From Apostichopus californicus (taxonomy: Eukaryota > Echinodermata > Holothuroidea > Aspidochirotida > Stichopodidae): a stretch of DNA of 36,835 nucleotides. A program made the translations under genes and the position numbers. This document shows, in pieces, positions 1 through 13,014 of this stretch (positions are counted from its first letter, which is position 1; every line of letters starts with the position of its first letter). The notes under the pieces are model-generated. The model saw nothing but the letters and a program-made list of their open reading frames with translations. It made no database searches and was not told the DNA's origin. The DNA is taken from the NCBI GenBank assembly GCA_020650975.1, contig JAIPMN010016692.1, forward strand, positions 7,078-43,912, read 5' to 3'.

Positions 1-24
1 AAAAAAAAAAAAAAAAAAAAAAAA
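1..24. repeat. poly-A run at the window edge
   Basis: The first 24 bases are all A. It may be a retroposon tail running off the left edge, or simple low-complexity DNA. Confidence 0.7.
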
Positions 25-799
25 TTGTTTTGCTTTCTTGACACCTCCTCTGAGTGAGAATTTTTGATACTAATGACCAACCACAGACAATTCCTGCGTC
101 TCGTGTTTCACGGAGAAAGTGAAATCAAATCGAAAAATAAGATTGAAATGAGATACTGTCCACCAGTTATGGATGTGAGAAAACTCTAGAACCAAGAATG
201 ACAACTGGAGAGACGGGTAAAACTGCAAGAGAGGAGAAAAAATAAAAGTCGAGATGGCAATACAAGATGTACGTACCCCCGGGGACTGCTGGTATCATAT
301 ATATTGATTATCAAAGATTTAGAATCATTTTACTCTAGAGTTTATTGTCTCTTCTTCTTCAACGAAGAGACAATAAAGATGAGATCTCTGAGATGAAATA
401 CTGCCGCTGATTCTCGGATGCGATAAGAGAAGCAAAAAGAAAACTGGGAATCTTATCAGATTTATTTCCCAGATGAGGTATTTGATTGTTTTTTAAGGGA
501 CAACACGGGATAACTCGTTAGGGATTCATTGTTTCTTTAAATACGTTGATATTTTATGTTGCTATGACTCATCAAAGTCTAAATGAGCATCCAGGCAACA
601 GGTAAAGTAATATTATTAGCCCTAAAATTCTCAGGTATGGTTTTTCTCGTCTGCTTGGATAGTGACAAAACAATACCTGCCTTTGCGACTATCTGATGCC
701 CGCATGTAATATAAGGGTTGATAAATTTTATACGGATTGTCAAGTATATTAATGAGATGACAAAAGTTTTAGTTGGTCACACCAAATCATCCTTGTGGC
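25..799. other. no gene seen
   Basis: Apart from the hairpin at 341-377 I see only AT-rich sequence with short open frames and no splice-bounded homology. Confidence 0.5.
341..377. repeat. perfect 14-bp hairpin
   Basis: The stem tttattgtctcttc (341-354) pairs without mismatch with gaagagacaataaa (364-377) around a 9-base loop. There are no flanking genes and no terminator context; function unknown. Confidence 0.7.
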
Positions 800-1075
800 T
801 GCTTGATGCCCTGCTCAACATTTGAAAACGCTAGGATTATCAGGATCCTGTCTTTCCTCGGAGATGCAGTAAACTCTGACGCTTCCACATTTGAGAATGC
901 AAGGGTGGATCAATGATCCTCCCCGAAAGCCAGATCATGATTGCGGATCTGAGCCCAGGTATATGATCCAGATGCCTTGCTGACATTTCAGAACACAAGG
1001 AGACTCAGGATCCTGTCTCTCCTCGGATCGGTAGTTATTGCATCCACATTTTGAGAACCCAAGGTGGACCACCGA
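800..1075. repeat. degenerate direct repeat, period about 168 bp
   Basis: Two diverged copies start at about 802 (gatgccctgctcaacattt) and 970 (gatgccttgctgacatttc). Each continues with tcaggatcctgtct, a ctcctcgg/cctcgg block, and a tccacattttgaga-type block. A related fragment occurs at 1637-1690. Confidence 0.65.
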
Positions 1076-1636
1076 CGTACAGAGAACATTATGCAATCAA
1101 TGAAAAGGTCACAATGACTGTTTTCAATTTACCGTGAGGGCTTTAGTTTAGTTTAGTGAGTTAAGAGACCCAAGGATCAGGAAGCCTTACAGTACCTTAT
1201 TTTGAGACCCTATCTATGTGAGATCGTGGATGAACACAGGCTTATTACAAGCTTTCTCTTTTTCGATAAGTGTTCAGAGGATAACGAGGCAGGGGTGTGA
1301 ATTCACTCCCATTCCTGCTCTCGAGACCGCCATTTAACGTCCCCATCCGACTGACGAGAATGTATACCCCACCATCTGACCACTTTCTCAAATACTGAGG
1401 TAGGCAAAAGACACCCCATTCGACATCACTGCAGTGCAGACATGATGAACAAAGTTGTTTCAAGAACCAAGTGAAGAACAGAAACAAACCCCTTTTCCTT
1501 TTACTTTGTTCTGTATGTTCTTAAATGACTTCTTTGCCGGTTCATGTGGAAGTGACGGTGACGAGTATCCCAAGATCTCGGATCGCATCGGATCATCCCG
1601 AGGAGCGTCCGCAATACAATCTTGATCCTTGCCGTG

Positions 1637-1690
1637 TCAGGATCCTCCCTGAAAGCGAGATCATGATTGCAACGGGTCTGACCCCGAGTT
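1637..1690. repeat. third fragment of the 800-1075 repeat
   Basis: The segment with aggatcctccctgaaagc and gagatcatgattgc matches 915-955 (gatcctccccgaaagc, cagatcatgattgc). The several overlapping open frames on both strands around 1500-1780 lie in this repeat and are not convincing genes. Confidence 0.5.
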
Positions 1691-2152
1691 TTGGAAGCAT
1701 CCACACAGTGATCTTGATCGTCCTTGGGGAGTCAAATCCGCCTTGAGATCTCAAATGTGAACAAGGCTTGAGGTACACCCAGTGTTTTTGACTATGATAA
1801 CTGCTATGTCATCCATCAGACAACTTTCTGGTCAAGAAAGGTTTCCGGTTTAACAAACCTTGAAACAGAGTTCACAAAAACCAGTCCTGATAATGCTACA
1901 ATGTTCGCATAATTTAACTGTTATGGGTATTGTTGTTTGGCTGAATGACACTTTCAATGATCTAATATTGATGAAGTCCACACATGTGATCGTCGACGAT
2001 CACTTACTGGAAAGCACTTTTCAAAGGGAATAGTGGTAAATATTGTTTTGCTGAAATAAAGATTCAGTTTCCTAAAGTTTTGGACAATATAGATCTGAGT
2101 CTTGTATATTCCTTCCATAGTCTGATATAAAATATTGTTCATTTTCTATTTT

Positions 2153-2185
2153 GGGGGGGGGGGGGGTTGGTTGGTGGTTGGGGAG
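2153..2185 (+). repeat. poly-G run with G-quadruplex potential
   Basis: Fourteen consecutive G are followed by ttggttggtggttgggg. Similar long G or C runs recur at 9709, 14016, 20942, 25203, 6625, 16444 and 32480, a compositional habit of this genome. Confidence 0.7.
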
Positions 2186-2919
2186 TGCATTCAAGAAATA
2201 ATTTACACAACTGAAAATGCATACTGAAGTATAGTCGAACTGAAGATCAGAAACTCACAAAATAACGAAAGAATCCTATGATTAACAGCTAAAGCCAAAA
2301 TTTTGTAAAGTTATATTTTATTTCTGCCGTAAATGACTCAGATATCTTTATGTGTACACATTTTCTCCTCGTTAGTTTGTTGACCCTATTTCTCTCTCCC
2401 ATTCTTCATTTGATATTTACTCTCCCCATTAAGAGAGACATTCTCCGCATTAAGAGAGACATCTTACACATGTTGCCGCATCTTGGCATAGTTTTGTTTT
2501 TTCCCTCTTCTTGTTTTCTCTATATTCATGTAAGTGTCATTAATTATGCTGTTTGATGTACGTGACTCATCGCTAAGAAAGATTTATTGTGACTAAAGGC
2601 TTAAAAAAAAAAAGCGATTCTTAAAGCCCTTGCTACAATTAAGCAGGCAATCAAGTGTGATCTCATGGCAACTAAACATGTTGCAATTTCTGACCTCATA
2701 GAGATAGGAATAATTAAGACTTCGACGAGGGTGTTACTCGTTTAGTCACGAGAGAACTAAATTATATCCCGTGGACATCGCAGTGGGTTGAGTAATGATG
2801 ACATAGCAAATCCCCACTCTCGAAGGCTAAAGTAATCAAGATGAAAAACAGACAACCATACTACCGTAATGTTACAGCAGAGTGGCTCCCACTGACAATT
2901 TCAATAGTGGAACAGACTT

Positions 2920-3230
2920 CCAGGCACGTAGCCAAGGGGGGGGGCGAAGGGGCAGCCGCCCCCCCCTTGAGCATATTTTGTTTGTATGTTTTTATGATAT
3001 CGCTAGTAATTTCAAAAGAGAAAATGCTAAGATGCAACTTACAAGGCCTGGGAAGTGCCATTTCCAGCGATCTGGGAGGCATTTTCAGCCAAAACTTTTG
3101 GGTACGCTTCGCGCCAACTCATGGTGGCGCTACGCTTAGATAGTTTTCAATGTAGAATCTAAGGGTCTGATAGTTAGCCTACAGGTTCGCTCCTCCCTTG
3201 GCAAATTCCTCGCTTCGCGCCTGCAGACTT
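2920..3230. mobile_element. hAT-MITE-like interspersed repeat
   Basis: The left end reads caggcacgtagccaa followed by a G run. The right end, read on the opposite strand, gives gcaggcgcgaagcga. These form an imperfect terminal inverted repeat resembling the CAGTGGCGTAGC ends of hAT-type MITEs (recalled from memory). The interior is GC-richer than its surroundings, and the small overlapping open frames on both strands come from it. No transposase is seen. Confidence 0.5.
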
Positions 3231-3654
3231 CAAATATTAACAAGAATAAGACGGTAAAGAATCTGGAATGATGTGTCATTGATAGGCAATCAAGAGCTTT
3301 ACAAAGATCTTTAAAACAATCGTCTACAATTGCAATGCATTTAAACCATCGTGGAGGAAGACTCTTCAAATTTCCAAAGAGAGTCCTCAAGAACCAAACA
3401 CACACAGATAAAATCTTAATGCCAATTGATCTGCTGTTTTTTCGTCATGAATTCACTCTTATACAATATTTCTGTGTCATTTGCAAACTTTCAAAATTTG
3501 TATAAATAAGACTTTTTACAAGCAAATTGATGATGAAGATTAAAATCGATTAATATGCAGCTCATGCACAGAGAAAAATGAGTTGGGTTATTAATGTTTT
3601 CTCATCTCTGCATAGAGCTAGCTAGCATTTGCAAGAGTCATCTGTACTAGTCAT

Positions 3655-3734
3655 TAGCACCACATCTGCACTGCAATAGCACCACAGTTGCACTAAATTA
3701 CCACCACATCTGCACTAACTTAGCACCATGCTAG
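3655..3734. repeat. 22-bp minisatellite, about 3.5 units
   Basis: Units start at 3655, 3677, 3699 and 3721. The type unit is tagcaccacatctgcact plus four variable bases. Period is exactly 22 with a few substitutions. Confidence 0.85.
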
Positions 3735-4737
3735 CATACCTCAGTCATTCTATTCCTAGCAAGCACAGATTGCCGATGCCAACCGCACTGTTTGCACATG
3801 AAATCAGACACTGAATAGAATCACACACATATACTAGTGCGCAGTCCTTCGATCCTTTGAGCTTGATCAAATCTTTGCTTCATTCATGAAATTAACAAAG
3901 AGTACCTTGAAAGTCACTTTAAAAAATATCCTTGACATATCAGATGTGAATTCAACTCAAGGAATTCACATATTCTTTCTTTTTTTCGTTTCATACGATA
4001 CATGTTTGGTTTGTATTATTAATATCTCTATATTTTATTTACAAGCACTTCTGTACGACAAAACACACAATGCACAGCATGGGGACTCAGCTGACAAATT
4101 TGATATTTGGAGGGAAAAAAAATATATAAAATTCACTGTCAATTTTCCATTACTCCATTGACTTATACAAATTTTTATATTTGTTTAAGATTCAAATGTA
4201 GTCACTCAGTCAACAATTGATCAGATGCAGACTCCAAGGATTAAAAGTTCTTTAAGATCTCAGCTTTCAACTGAGGCATCAAGCAACTTATTAGTGCTCT
4301 TGTGAAATATACTTTTAAAAAAAACAGAACAAAAAATATTTACTTTACGGGGGAGATGTCTCATATTTTTATAAGTTAAATAATGACACTCACAGAGTGG
4401 ATGAGCAGTTAAAGGTATGCTGTATTGGCCCCAAATATGGTCACCTGTGGTCAAAATTCTTAAACTATTTTATTACCACCTTGAAGGAATTTACCTCACT
4501 GGGACATTCAGTCATCTTGTGTGTTCATTATACATACACTGGCTGAGAACAATTTGAAGAAAAAAGACCTCCAGGAAATTACTTCTTGGAAACATCTTGA
4601 AATTATAGCATGCTATCATTTGGGGCCTATACAGACGACCTTTAAGAGATTAGGTGATTTTCTTCTAGTGTATACCTTGACACCTTCAAAACAGCCTTTT
4701 GCATCAGGGGCACTATCATTTTGAGGCTTTTTAGAAG

Positions 4738-4835
4738 CATGCCCACTTCCCACTCCCCCACTCCTCTTCCCACTACCCCACTCCTCTTCCCACTCCCACT
4801 CCCCCTCCTCTCCCCACTCCTCTCCTGTACCTCTG
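4738..4835 (+). repeat. polypyrimidine tract
   Basis: The tract is almost entirely C and T, built from irregular cccactcc/ctcttcccac words. Homopurine-homopyrimidine mirror-like DNA of this kind can form triplex structures. The open frame on the opposite strand is low-complexity Glu/Gly/Trp and is not a gene. Confidence 0.75.
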
Positions 4836-6269
4836 CTTTGTATCATGAATCAGTTGCTGCTTAACTTGGCAGTTTGGCAAGTGCTTGTACCACTTCAAAC
4901 ATTGTGAAATGTGAATAATCAACAATCCATTACATTCTGACAATTGTCTTATTCAACCTAATACTAATTCAAGGACAACTACATTATCTTGAACAGACAT
5001 GCTATATAATGAGTGCTAAGTTATGGTACGATGACAATCAAAATAGATCTACTTTCACATTTTATTGAAAAACAGAAGGTAGATGGAGGGCGGTATGCTA
5101 ATCAAATGAGTACTACTTGTACCTATACATACTGGGAGGTAACTCAAAGCGTGTAACAATAGAGCACACGGTGCGTATTAAATAATAGTACAATAGTTGC
5201 GAGGAGACATGTGAGGTGAGGACTGAACTAATTGAAGACAACTTGATGTTCATTAGAACATTCACATTCATGTTCAACTTGTTCACAGAACAACATGTTC
5301 AACTTCAACCTCCTGTTCATTCAGTTACATTAGACATGGTTGACCCTGCCATGTGCATGCAAGTGCCATTTTTTTCTTGTAATGTATTGAAGATGAGATC
5401 TTTTGGAAACTATTTTCACAATTAACTAGCACACATACAGTAGGTTGAGATATGTTACAGCGCTTTACAAAATCATTGATGATCTATTACAATAATATAA
5501 ATCACGCGCATCATGACTTAACCATACAGCTGGATCTGCGGCTATGTTATAGAACCGATATGACAATGTCCTTGGTAGAAATGCTGAAGATCCCCAAAGT
5601 ATACGGTATGGTAGATTTCTAATTGTCTAGTGATACCATTCATGTTTGCGAACAAAAGTGTAAAGTTCCCTCGGGGGTGTGAACTTTAAATTTTTAAAGG
5701 GATTCTGATGGAAGTAATTGCACATCGGACATTCAATCAGCAGCCCAAGGTGAAAGGGCTGATCCATTCATGTGAAGTACACTCATATCTCTGTTTATTT
5801 AATGTGCGTACCAGGTGCACTCGCTCATCACAGCGGACTAGAGAAGAGGAAAAAAAAATTCAAAATCTACCTGGCGGAAATTTTTAAAAGGACTGTCTAA
5901 ATTTTTGTTGGGTCTGTACCTTTCTTTCGGTAGAGATGACCAATCTTTCTGGAATCAATAACCGTGAAGGTCTAAGATGAAGTAGTTCTGACTCACAGAT
6001 CGCCTCTGTTGCTAATCAATAACGGTAGTCTGTAGCCGCACACCTGATTGGCAGCTATAAAACTCGATGGCCAAACGCTAACGAATAAAACTTTAATATC
6101 TCATCAACGGGGATGGCAAACTTTCACAGAGTGACACCCTGAGGGTGCAAGTTGATCGACAAACCCTTCCTAGGATGGTCGATATTGCACAAACTTGACG
6201 TGTTGTCCCGGTAACTGCGTATAATAATCTCTTCCTCGCTATCGGAGGTGAAGACTCACGGTACTTTAC

Positions 6270-6287
6270 TCTCTCTCTCTCTCTCTG
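6270..6287 (+). repeat. (CT)n microsatellite
   Basis: An uninterrupted run of alternating c and t precedes gttaaggg. Short simple repeat. Confidence 0.8.
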
Positions 6288-6511
6288 TTAAGGGAATTCA
6301 ATTAGCTATCCAATTTAATGTAATATTGGCCGTGTTTATGAACTATATTCGTCAATATAAAACATGATGTGCAATCAACTTTATTATACAATCTTGCAAT
6401 GATAAATTGCTCTCGGTTCACTACTCTCTCATGACTTTCATCCATACGTTATCGACTGTCGCAAATTATAAGAGAATGTTAGATATACTGAGATATTTGT
6501 ACATGTATGGG

Positions 6512-6665
6512 AAATTGGAAGTTATAGGCATAGGGGAGAAGTTCCTCCCCCTTCTAACTGACCATCCATTCTCTATTTTTGCACTCTCTTCTTCTAGAAA
6601 ATTTTCCTCCACCACCTCCTCCCTCCCCCCCCCCCCACCCCTGACATGCCTATGGTTGTTATAGG
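6512..6665. mobile_element. possible short MITE
   Basis: gttataggcatagggg at the left is partly mirrored at the right end, which on the opposite strand reads aaccataggcatgtcagggg. This gives facing ATAGGCAT...GGGG ends around about 130 bases with a long C run. Weak terminal similarity only. Confidence 0.25.
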
Positions 6666-7169
6666 TCCATGATATATTCAAACATTCAATCTTCTCCATG
6701 TATGGGGGTCTCCACAGAAGCAAAAAAGACAATAATCGTTATCTTTCACTGACAAACCATCATTTTCATTCCCAAACTATCATTGGAAAACCTGTCAACC
6801 AGTTGACGTTGTGAGCCACATCAACTGTACAGGAATACTGTATGAGATTAAACATACTTGAGGGCTTGTACATAAGGCACCTTATGGTATATCTCTCATC
6901 CTTGGCGTATAACCCAAAGAAAGGAACAAAAACCTGGATGTATTCACTCAGGAATTGAGAGCTTTGAGCCCAATTGATCTTGGGGCTCTTTAAGGTCTGT
7001 TGTTGCCAGGGAATATTAATTTAGTGTTCAAATTTCGCATAGCAGTTTCTGAAGGCTCCGGACTTTGTCTCTTCTACAATTCTGTGGTTCAGGACTGTGT
7101 TAAAAAAGTGCTACATGCATCTTCAAATTACACTTGCCTAGCTATTTGCCAATTTGGCATAACATTTTG

Positions 7170-7485
7170 CGATAATAATAATAATAATATTTGCTTTTTA
7201 TATAGCGCTTTATACCAGCGATAGGTCTCAAAGCGCTTAACAGACGTTATATTACCCCTGGTCAATGATAAACTGTCCCAGAGACAATCCCTCCAGTCGG
7301 CAGCAATTATATACTGCGCCCAATGACAAGTTACCTCACAGGTACCCATTTAACCCCTGGGTGGAGACAGGCAAGTGAGATAAAGCATCTTGCCCAAGGA
7401 CACAACGTAATGAACTAGGCAGGAATCAAACCAGCAAGCCTTGGATCACGAGTCCGACGCCTTAGCCAATTGGCCACCACACTCT
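7170..7485 (-). mobile_element. tRNA-derived SINE (SINE2 type)
   Basis: On the minus strand the head reads tggtggccaattggctaagg (A-box-like) and then ctggtttgattcctgcc (B-box-like), about the spacing of a tRNA. The body follows with tgtccttgggcaagatgc, ttatctcacttgcctgtctc and aagcgctttgagaccta-type blocks. It ends in aagcgctatataaa and an (ATT)n tail at 7172-7190. This block order is typical of widespread marine-invertebrate SINEs, possibly the MetaSINE group (from memory). Non-coding; the open frames across it are artefacts. Confidence 0.85.
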
Positions 7486-10444
7486 CTCGCAATGCTGGAT
7501 AAATTATTCCCAGCCCTGCCTCATATGGTTTTATATTGAATAATTGGCCACTGTGCACATATTGCAAAGAAAAATCATACCTCAGATACAAACATACTTC
7601 TGAACCAAGAATGGGGGGATCAGTTTTGGTAGGTTTACAATATATTGAACATAAATTTATCAGTTCAGCCTTTTTTGTCTTTGTTTTGAGAAATCAACAT
7701 TTGAATTTTAGCTTCCATCAAAGTAACTGGACTAAATCTTGCATTTCTTCAGAAGCAATATATGCACAACATTAAACATGGTTATCATATTTTTGAGGGG
7801 TTTCATTTAAGATTAAAACGTTATGCAGAAAAAAATTTGCCAAGGACACATTGGATTGGATATATAGTCCTAGGGATACATGCGAAGATTATGTACACGT
7901 CCTTAAAGCCAACGGGACTTAATTTATTCAAAGCATCTGCAACATAATGTACTTTGAAACCTGAAAATTAACTAGAGTAAAAAAAGTTTTAATGATTTTC
8001 TGTTTTACATTGTAAATGAAAACAATTGCTTTGCATGCAGAGAAACCAACTTTAGGATAAAATAAGAACATTCCATTTTGTGCATGTAGACAAATAAATT
8101 CTTGGTTTGAAACTTTGTTAAAAATTTTAAATGCAAGATTTAATTTCAGAAGTTTTCTTCTGGGAGATGCAAAACAGCTCAAATAGTGCAAATTCACTGA
8201 ATTATGTCTTTCAACACAATGAGAAGTGATTTCTGTGACTTTAAAACTGCAAACTCTAGTGGCCTCAAATTTAGACAGATGGCCCTAGAAGGTACTTTCC
8301 ACAGCGGTTTTTAATTCCTTCTCGTGTTACTCTCAGACATCGCAGGTGTATTTTAAAGCGGCTTTTTGAGTTGGTTTCGATAGGATTTTTCTTTTATTCA
8401 AGTTTAATACAAAAAATCTAATATCAATAGAGCTAATTAGCTTGACAAGCCAAGTTTCATTTAAATAAAAAGTGGAGGAAAAGTCCAAATTTGGAAAAAT
8501 TTCTATGTATTTTGGGGGAAAATGTGTTATCCTATGCAAAAATATAAAAAAAATTGTTTCTGATGACAGAATATTGAGGACTGAATCAAGTTCTCTTATG
8601 TTATTACTGAATATTTACTCACTATAAAACCTTCATATGGTGCATAAATCAAGGCCATAAGGTGGATCAAATTACAGACTGCTCTATAGGAGAGCCAAAA
8701 TTCGAGCCGGTCTGTTGCCCACATGGGACAGTGCGATGTGATACCCATACTAATTTTAAAGACAGTCATTTATGGAATTTGTAATGCTCAAAAACCTTGC
8801 TTTTGGCATTAAAAAAAAAAAACTGCCACATAGTTCCATAAAACATTGGAAATGTATGGTGCTGATATCTACTTAATAACCATATTCAAAGTACAATGAA
8901 TGAGGCAAAAATACAGGAGATATTTTATTGGACCAGTCTCTGAAAGACCAAAGTTCACATCTAACTTCAAACACCCTGGACGGTTGCTCAAAAGCACTTT
9001 CATTAATATGTGGTTAATCAAGTGTCAATGTTGCTCTCCTCTTCTGGAAATAAAAGTTAATGAAATTTAAAAGTATGTCAACATATTCTGTAAAAATTGG
9101 TACATTATGTTATAATAATAATTATTACATGTCATATTTGCTGCCACTTTCACATGAAGCAATGTCAACAGCTTTAGTTAGCTAATTAGCTCTTTGTGTT
9201 TATAGAGCTAGATATTTTATATATTTTTTAGCATATTTAAAAAAATAACGATTAGATCTTCTGAAGAAATGTTTACATCCACAAACCTTCTACCCTGAGG
9301 AGATCCAACTTTGCCAAATTTTGCTAAATTTGTCAACTCCATTGACTCGTTTTGATTCCCCCGTTCAAAAATAGATAAGAAGGAGGATAAAAGAAATAAA
9401 AATCGGAGAGCTGCATAGTTTATCAAATTGTACCTTAATACACCTATTGTGTCATTCATTGTGTGCAAGCTAGCTATTGTGGAAAACCTGCTTAAATTAA
9501 CCCAAATATAAACCTCTATCAACCTGAGGTCCTTGATCTTCCAGACCAGACACACCAGAGCTGGTCAGAGGCAGAATTACAACTCATGTTTCAGCTGTCA
9601 ACTATGTTAAACCTCACACTCCAGTTTTCACCAAGCTGATAAGTTCATTCTCAGTCAAGGACAAGCCACCTTTGCACTGTTACCAAATCAAACATTGGAG
9701 GCACCATGGGGGGGGGGGAGGAAATACCTGCCGAACCAGACACAAATGTTACTCAGAACATGACAAACTTTAAAGCATGTACCTTATTTTTTCATATTTT
9801 TTTTTAAATTTTATTTGTGGTATCTTTTTTTCTGCATTTACTTTGGTAATGTTTTTTTTTACTTTTTTTTATTTACTATTTATTAAATCCCATCACAATA
9901 TGAGTTCATAATTTTGATAAAAAAGGCAAATTCAAAGAAAGAAAGACAGAAATGAAACACACTTCTTTTTTGCTTTCTGCATATGACAGTAATAATAATA
10001 TGCAAAAAAATTTCTTGGCGACAAAATCTTTGAAAACCCCTAAAAAAGCATCAATTATTGTTCAATAAACATTTTTATTGGTGAAACATTACATAGAGGT
10101 GAAACATTTGGTGAAACATTACAAGAGAGTGTCTTAATTTAGATTAATTGGAACCTAAAGTAAATTTGGGTAACACTTGGTATTTAAGTCAAATTTAATA
10201 TACATTGACAAGTAAAATGTAAAAAGTGGCTTTGAAAGTCACATCTGTACAATACTCATTTGTTTGAACAACAACAACAACCAAAAGTGCACAAAAAAAT
10301 GTCCAAAAACACAGATCTGTATGTACAGTACATTAAATTTATTGTGATAGTATTACTTGGGAATGACTTCATTTCATGGACAGCACTTCATCAAAGATTC
10401 AAGATGACCTCAATTTGTCTTGTCTAAAACTCCACCAGATGACA
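7486..10444. other. no gene seen
   Basis: Very AT-rich, with T runs around 9787-9880 and a G run at 9709. The 112-codon open frame at 9217-9555 on the minus strand has no recognisable domain and biased AT-driven composition. Confidence 0.5.
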
Positions 10445-10793
10445 TTAATGGGTGTGAAGATTCGCGCACAAAGAAACGTCTCATACAGGTAATCTGACCT
10501 AGTTTCGAATGAGGTGGACATAACAGAAGTGTTAGACACCACCATCGATCCCAGAAAATACACACACAGCTTGCTACCTAGTGTACAGTCAGTACCCACA
10601 GCAATACCCACAGCACAGTGTACAAACTATACAGCGATGGACATCTCAGGTCCAGCTAAAGATAACAAGGTATCACGTTTCATTACTGTCTGCATTTTGT
10701 AGCGACACGAACAAAACGTGGCTTGCAAGCAACAGAAAGTTAACTTTTTCAGATGGCCGCACGAGGTTTGGGGCGAGTCTTCAATGCCTTTAA
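10445..10793 (+). mobile_element. TTAA-bounded MITE, copy 1
   Basis: The element runs from TTAA at 10445 to TTAA at 10790. Its right end read outward-in is TTAAAGGCATTGAAGACTCG and its left end TTAATGGGTGTGAAGATTCG, forming a terminal inverted repeat with core TGAAGAYTCGC. It matches 16052-16422 in inverted orientation along its length. TTAA targets with TTAAAGG ends fit the Kolobok/T2 group better than piggyBac (family knowledge from memory). No transposase frame is present, so it is non-autonomous. Confidence 0.75.
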
Positions 10794-12964
10794 GACATCT
10801 GTAGAATCAATGATGGTAGAGACTAATTATCCCTATGTGCACATTCACTGGTATAATATTGTCCCAGACTTGCTTGTGACTTACCAGTTTAAGAATCAAT
10901 TTCGACAATGAAATTTATTAAATAGGGGCTTCTTCATTAAAAAAATCTTTTACTGCATACAGTCAATCATGTATCTCTTTTCAATAAAATTATAATTTTC
11001 TCACCTTCCCCAAAAGATATTTATATTTTGGCAAACAATTAAATGTCACAAACATGACAGTTCTGAAAAGTTCTTTTTGTCAACAATTTTTGTTCCACAA
11101 TTGCATTACTAATTTCCTGATTTTAGTAAATAGCAAATATTTCAAGACTTCTTATTTTTTTCCCCCTCTAATGCTAGATATGGACACTCAATCCTAGAGT
11201 ATTAAAGGGATTTGCTCTATCATGAAGAAGCCTTAAATAAAACAAAACCAGAATATTAACTTCACTAACTCCATTCCAACCGACACCGAAACAGCTACAT
11301 GAAACAGAACGACTTTGAAGATATGCTCCATTCACATTTCGAGAACTACATAGTTTTTAAAAGGCAATGTAAACTAGCCACTGGCAAAGAATTTGGCAGG
11401 CCCCTTTCTGTCATTAGAGGTGACGTGTTTTGACCAAAACCGAAGTAACACCCCAACCTGTCAGCAGTCACAGTCTTGACGGCTTGCGAGGAAAACAGTT
11501 ACAATGGCACTAGAATAATTGACCTTGATTCACACTTATTGGACCAGATCTCTAATTTTCCCTCCCCAACTCTGCCACACCGTTGTCTCGGTCATAGCTG
11601 CAGGGAGGAGAGAGCCTAATAAGCTCCTCCTCGTTTCACGCCCGGTGGTATGTCCTTGATGATTCATACGGTTTGATTAAGATAGATAATTCACACGTGC
11701 ATCCAAAAAATCAAGGTATGCTAATTACCATCCTCAAACTTCCCAATTTACAAAAAATCTCTTCCAACAAGAATTTTAAAAGTGAAATGCTGCAACTGTT
11801 TTGCACGGAAACAGAGTGCATACTTCTAGGCCAGTTATAACAGAACAGTGCCACTTAACTGGCGAGTGTATCAAACTGCTTAGTTCATGCATTATTCATG
11901 AGATCTTATACAATTAGGTCAGGTCTGCATATAACGGATCTAGCGTTCGACTTCAGACTCGGTGAGAACCCCATTTTCAGACCGATATTGGATGATGTAA
12001 GCTAGGCCTGCAGATAGTAGTGTTTTTTTAATACCCATGCAGTCTCAAATGAAAAGAAAGACATGACTTAGGTGAAATTATGACATAGTTGTTGGGAAAG
12101 CTTTATATATACCTACTGACAGGACATTGCTACAGTTAATGCCAATAAACCCTGAAGATATGTTTTGACATATATCTGTCACATGGCCTACATGTTAGGA
12201 TATAAATACGTGGTGATAGATATCAAACTTGTCAAATGGTTGGTTTAAACTCAAAGCGTAAAAAGGAATATTAAAACATGTTGAAGACAGGTGACCTGTT
12301 TACTTGTGAACAAATATTGACATGATTATGTTCTACATGCGATCAAGAAACTGGTTTCTGTCAGCTTCAAGGATAAAGCTCTAAGGAGGCATACCCAAAA
12401 TCATAAATATCTATTGACAAAAAATTAATCTATGTTCCAAAGATGAAAAGACGAAAATTAGGCAAAATAGGTGAGATGTTATATGAGTTTACTCTTCTGT
12501 ACAGGGCTGTGAGGAAAGAAATCAAATTTTTTTCCCTCCATATTTTAACTTTCAAAATAAAATCTTTGAGACGGAAAAAAAAAAGGAAATATGATTCATT
12601 CAAAACTATATCAGAAATACAGATCAACAGCTAGTAGGGAGCATCATGGTTTAATCATTGCATTCAGTTTTGTGCTTCAGCTTATGAGCACAAAATGTCA
12701 AGTTGAATTACTCAGAGACTAAAATAGCTCTCAAGCAACAAGGACACTAAATTGTCCTTGCAAAAAGAAACTGATTTGGAAATGAGCAAATATCTATGAG
12801 TGCTAGAAATAAGGGTTTTAACCATGCAGTGACCTCCAAAAAAGAAAAGAAAAGAAAAACTAGCCTTGTCCATTCTCCCAACTGTGCAAAATTATCCTAC
12901 AGTATAAAATTGTGACTGATTTTCATTTCTTTACAGGGAGTGCTGCACAGAATCAATAGAGATT

Positions 12965-13010
12965 TGACCTAACCATGGAGCTATTTCGTTAATAGCTCCA
13001 TGACCTAACC
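12965..13010. repeat. 12-bp hairpin flanked by a 10-bp direct repeat
   Basis: catggagctatt (12974-12985) pairs perfectly with aatagctccatg (12991-13002) around a 5-base loop. The 10-mer tgacctaacc overlaps both sides (12965-12974 and 13001-13010). It looks like a tiny fold-back insertion with a duplicated target, or a locally produced palindrome. Confidence 0.65.
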
Positions 13011-13014
13011 CCAC

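Larger units (their letters stand above)
1076..2919. other. no gene seen
   Basis: Open frames of 60-80 codons occur on both strands, overlap one another, and match nothing recognisable. A short direct repeat attaagagagacatt/atctt lies at 2429-2465. Confidence 0.5.
3231..7169. other. no gene seen
   Basis: Besides the repeats listed separately this is AT-rich DNA. The stretch 5900-6260 is somewhat richer in G+C and CpG than its surroundings, but I find no exon or promoter motif in it that I can name. Confidence 0.5.

Noticed and set aside
3655..3734. Evenly spaced repeats considered as a CRISPR array
   Set aside because: Units are head-to-tail with no unique spacers, in a eukaryotic context. 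The same holds for 33199-33341 and 22261-22375.
9217..9555. A 112-codon minus-strand open frame
   Set aside because: AT-rich composition and no domain or conserved motif.
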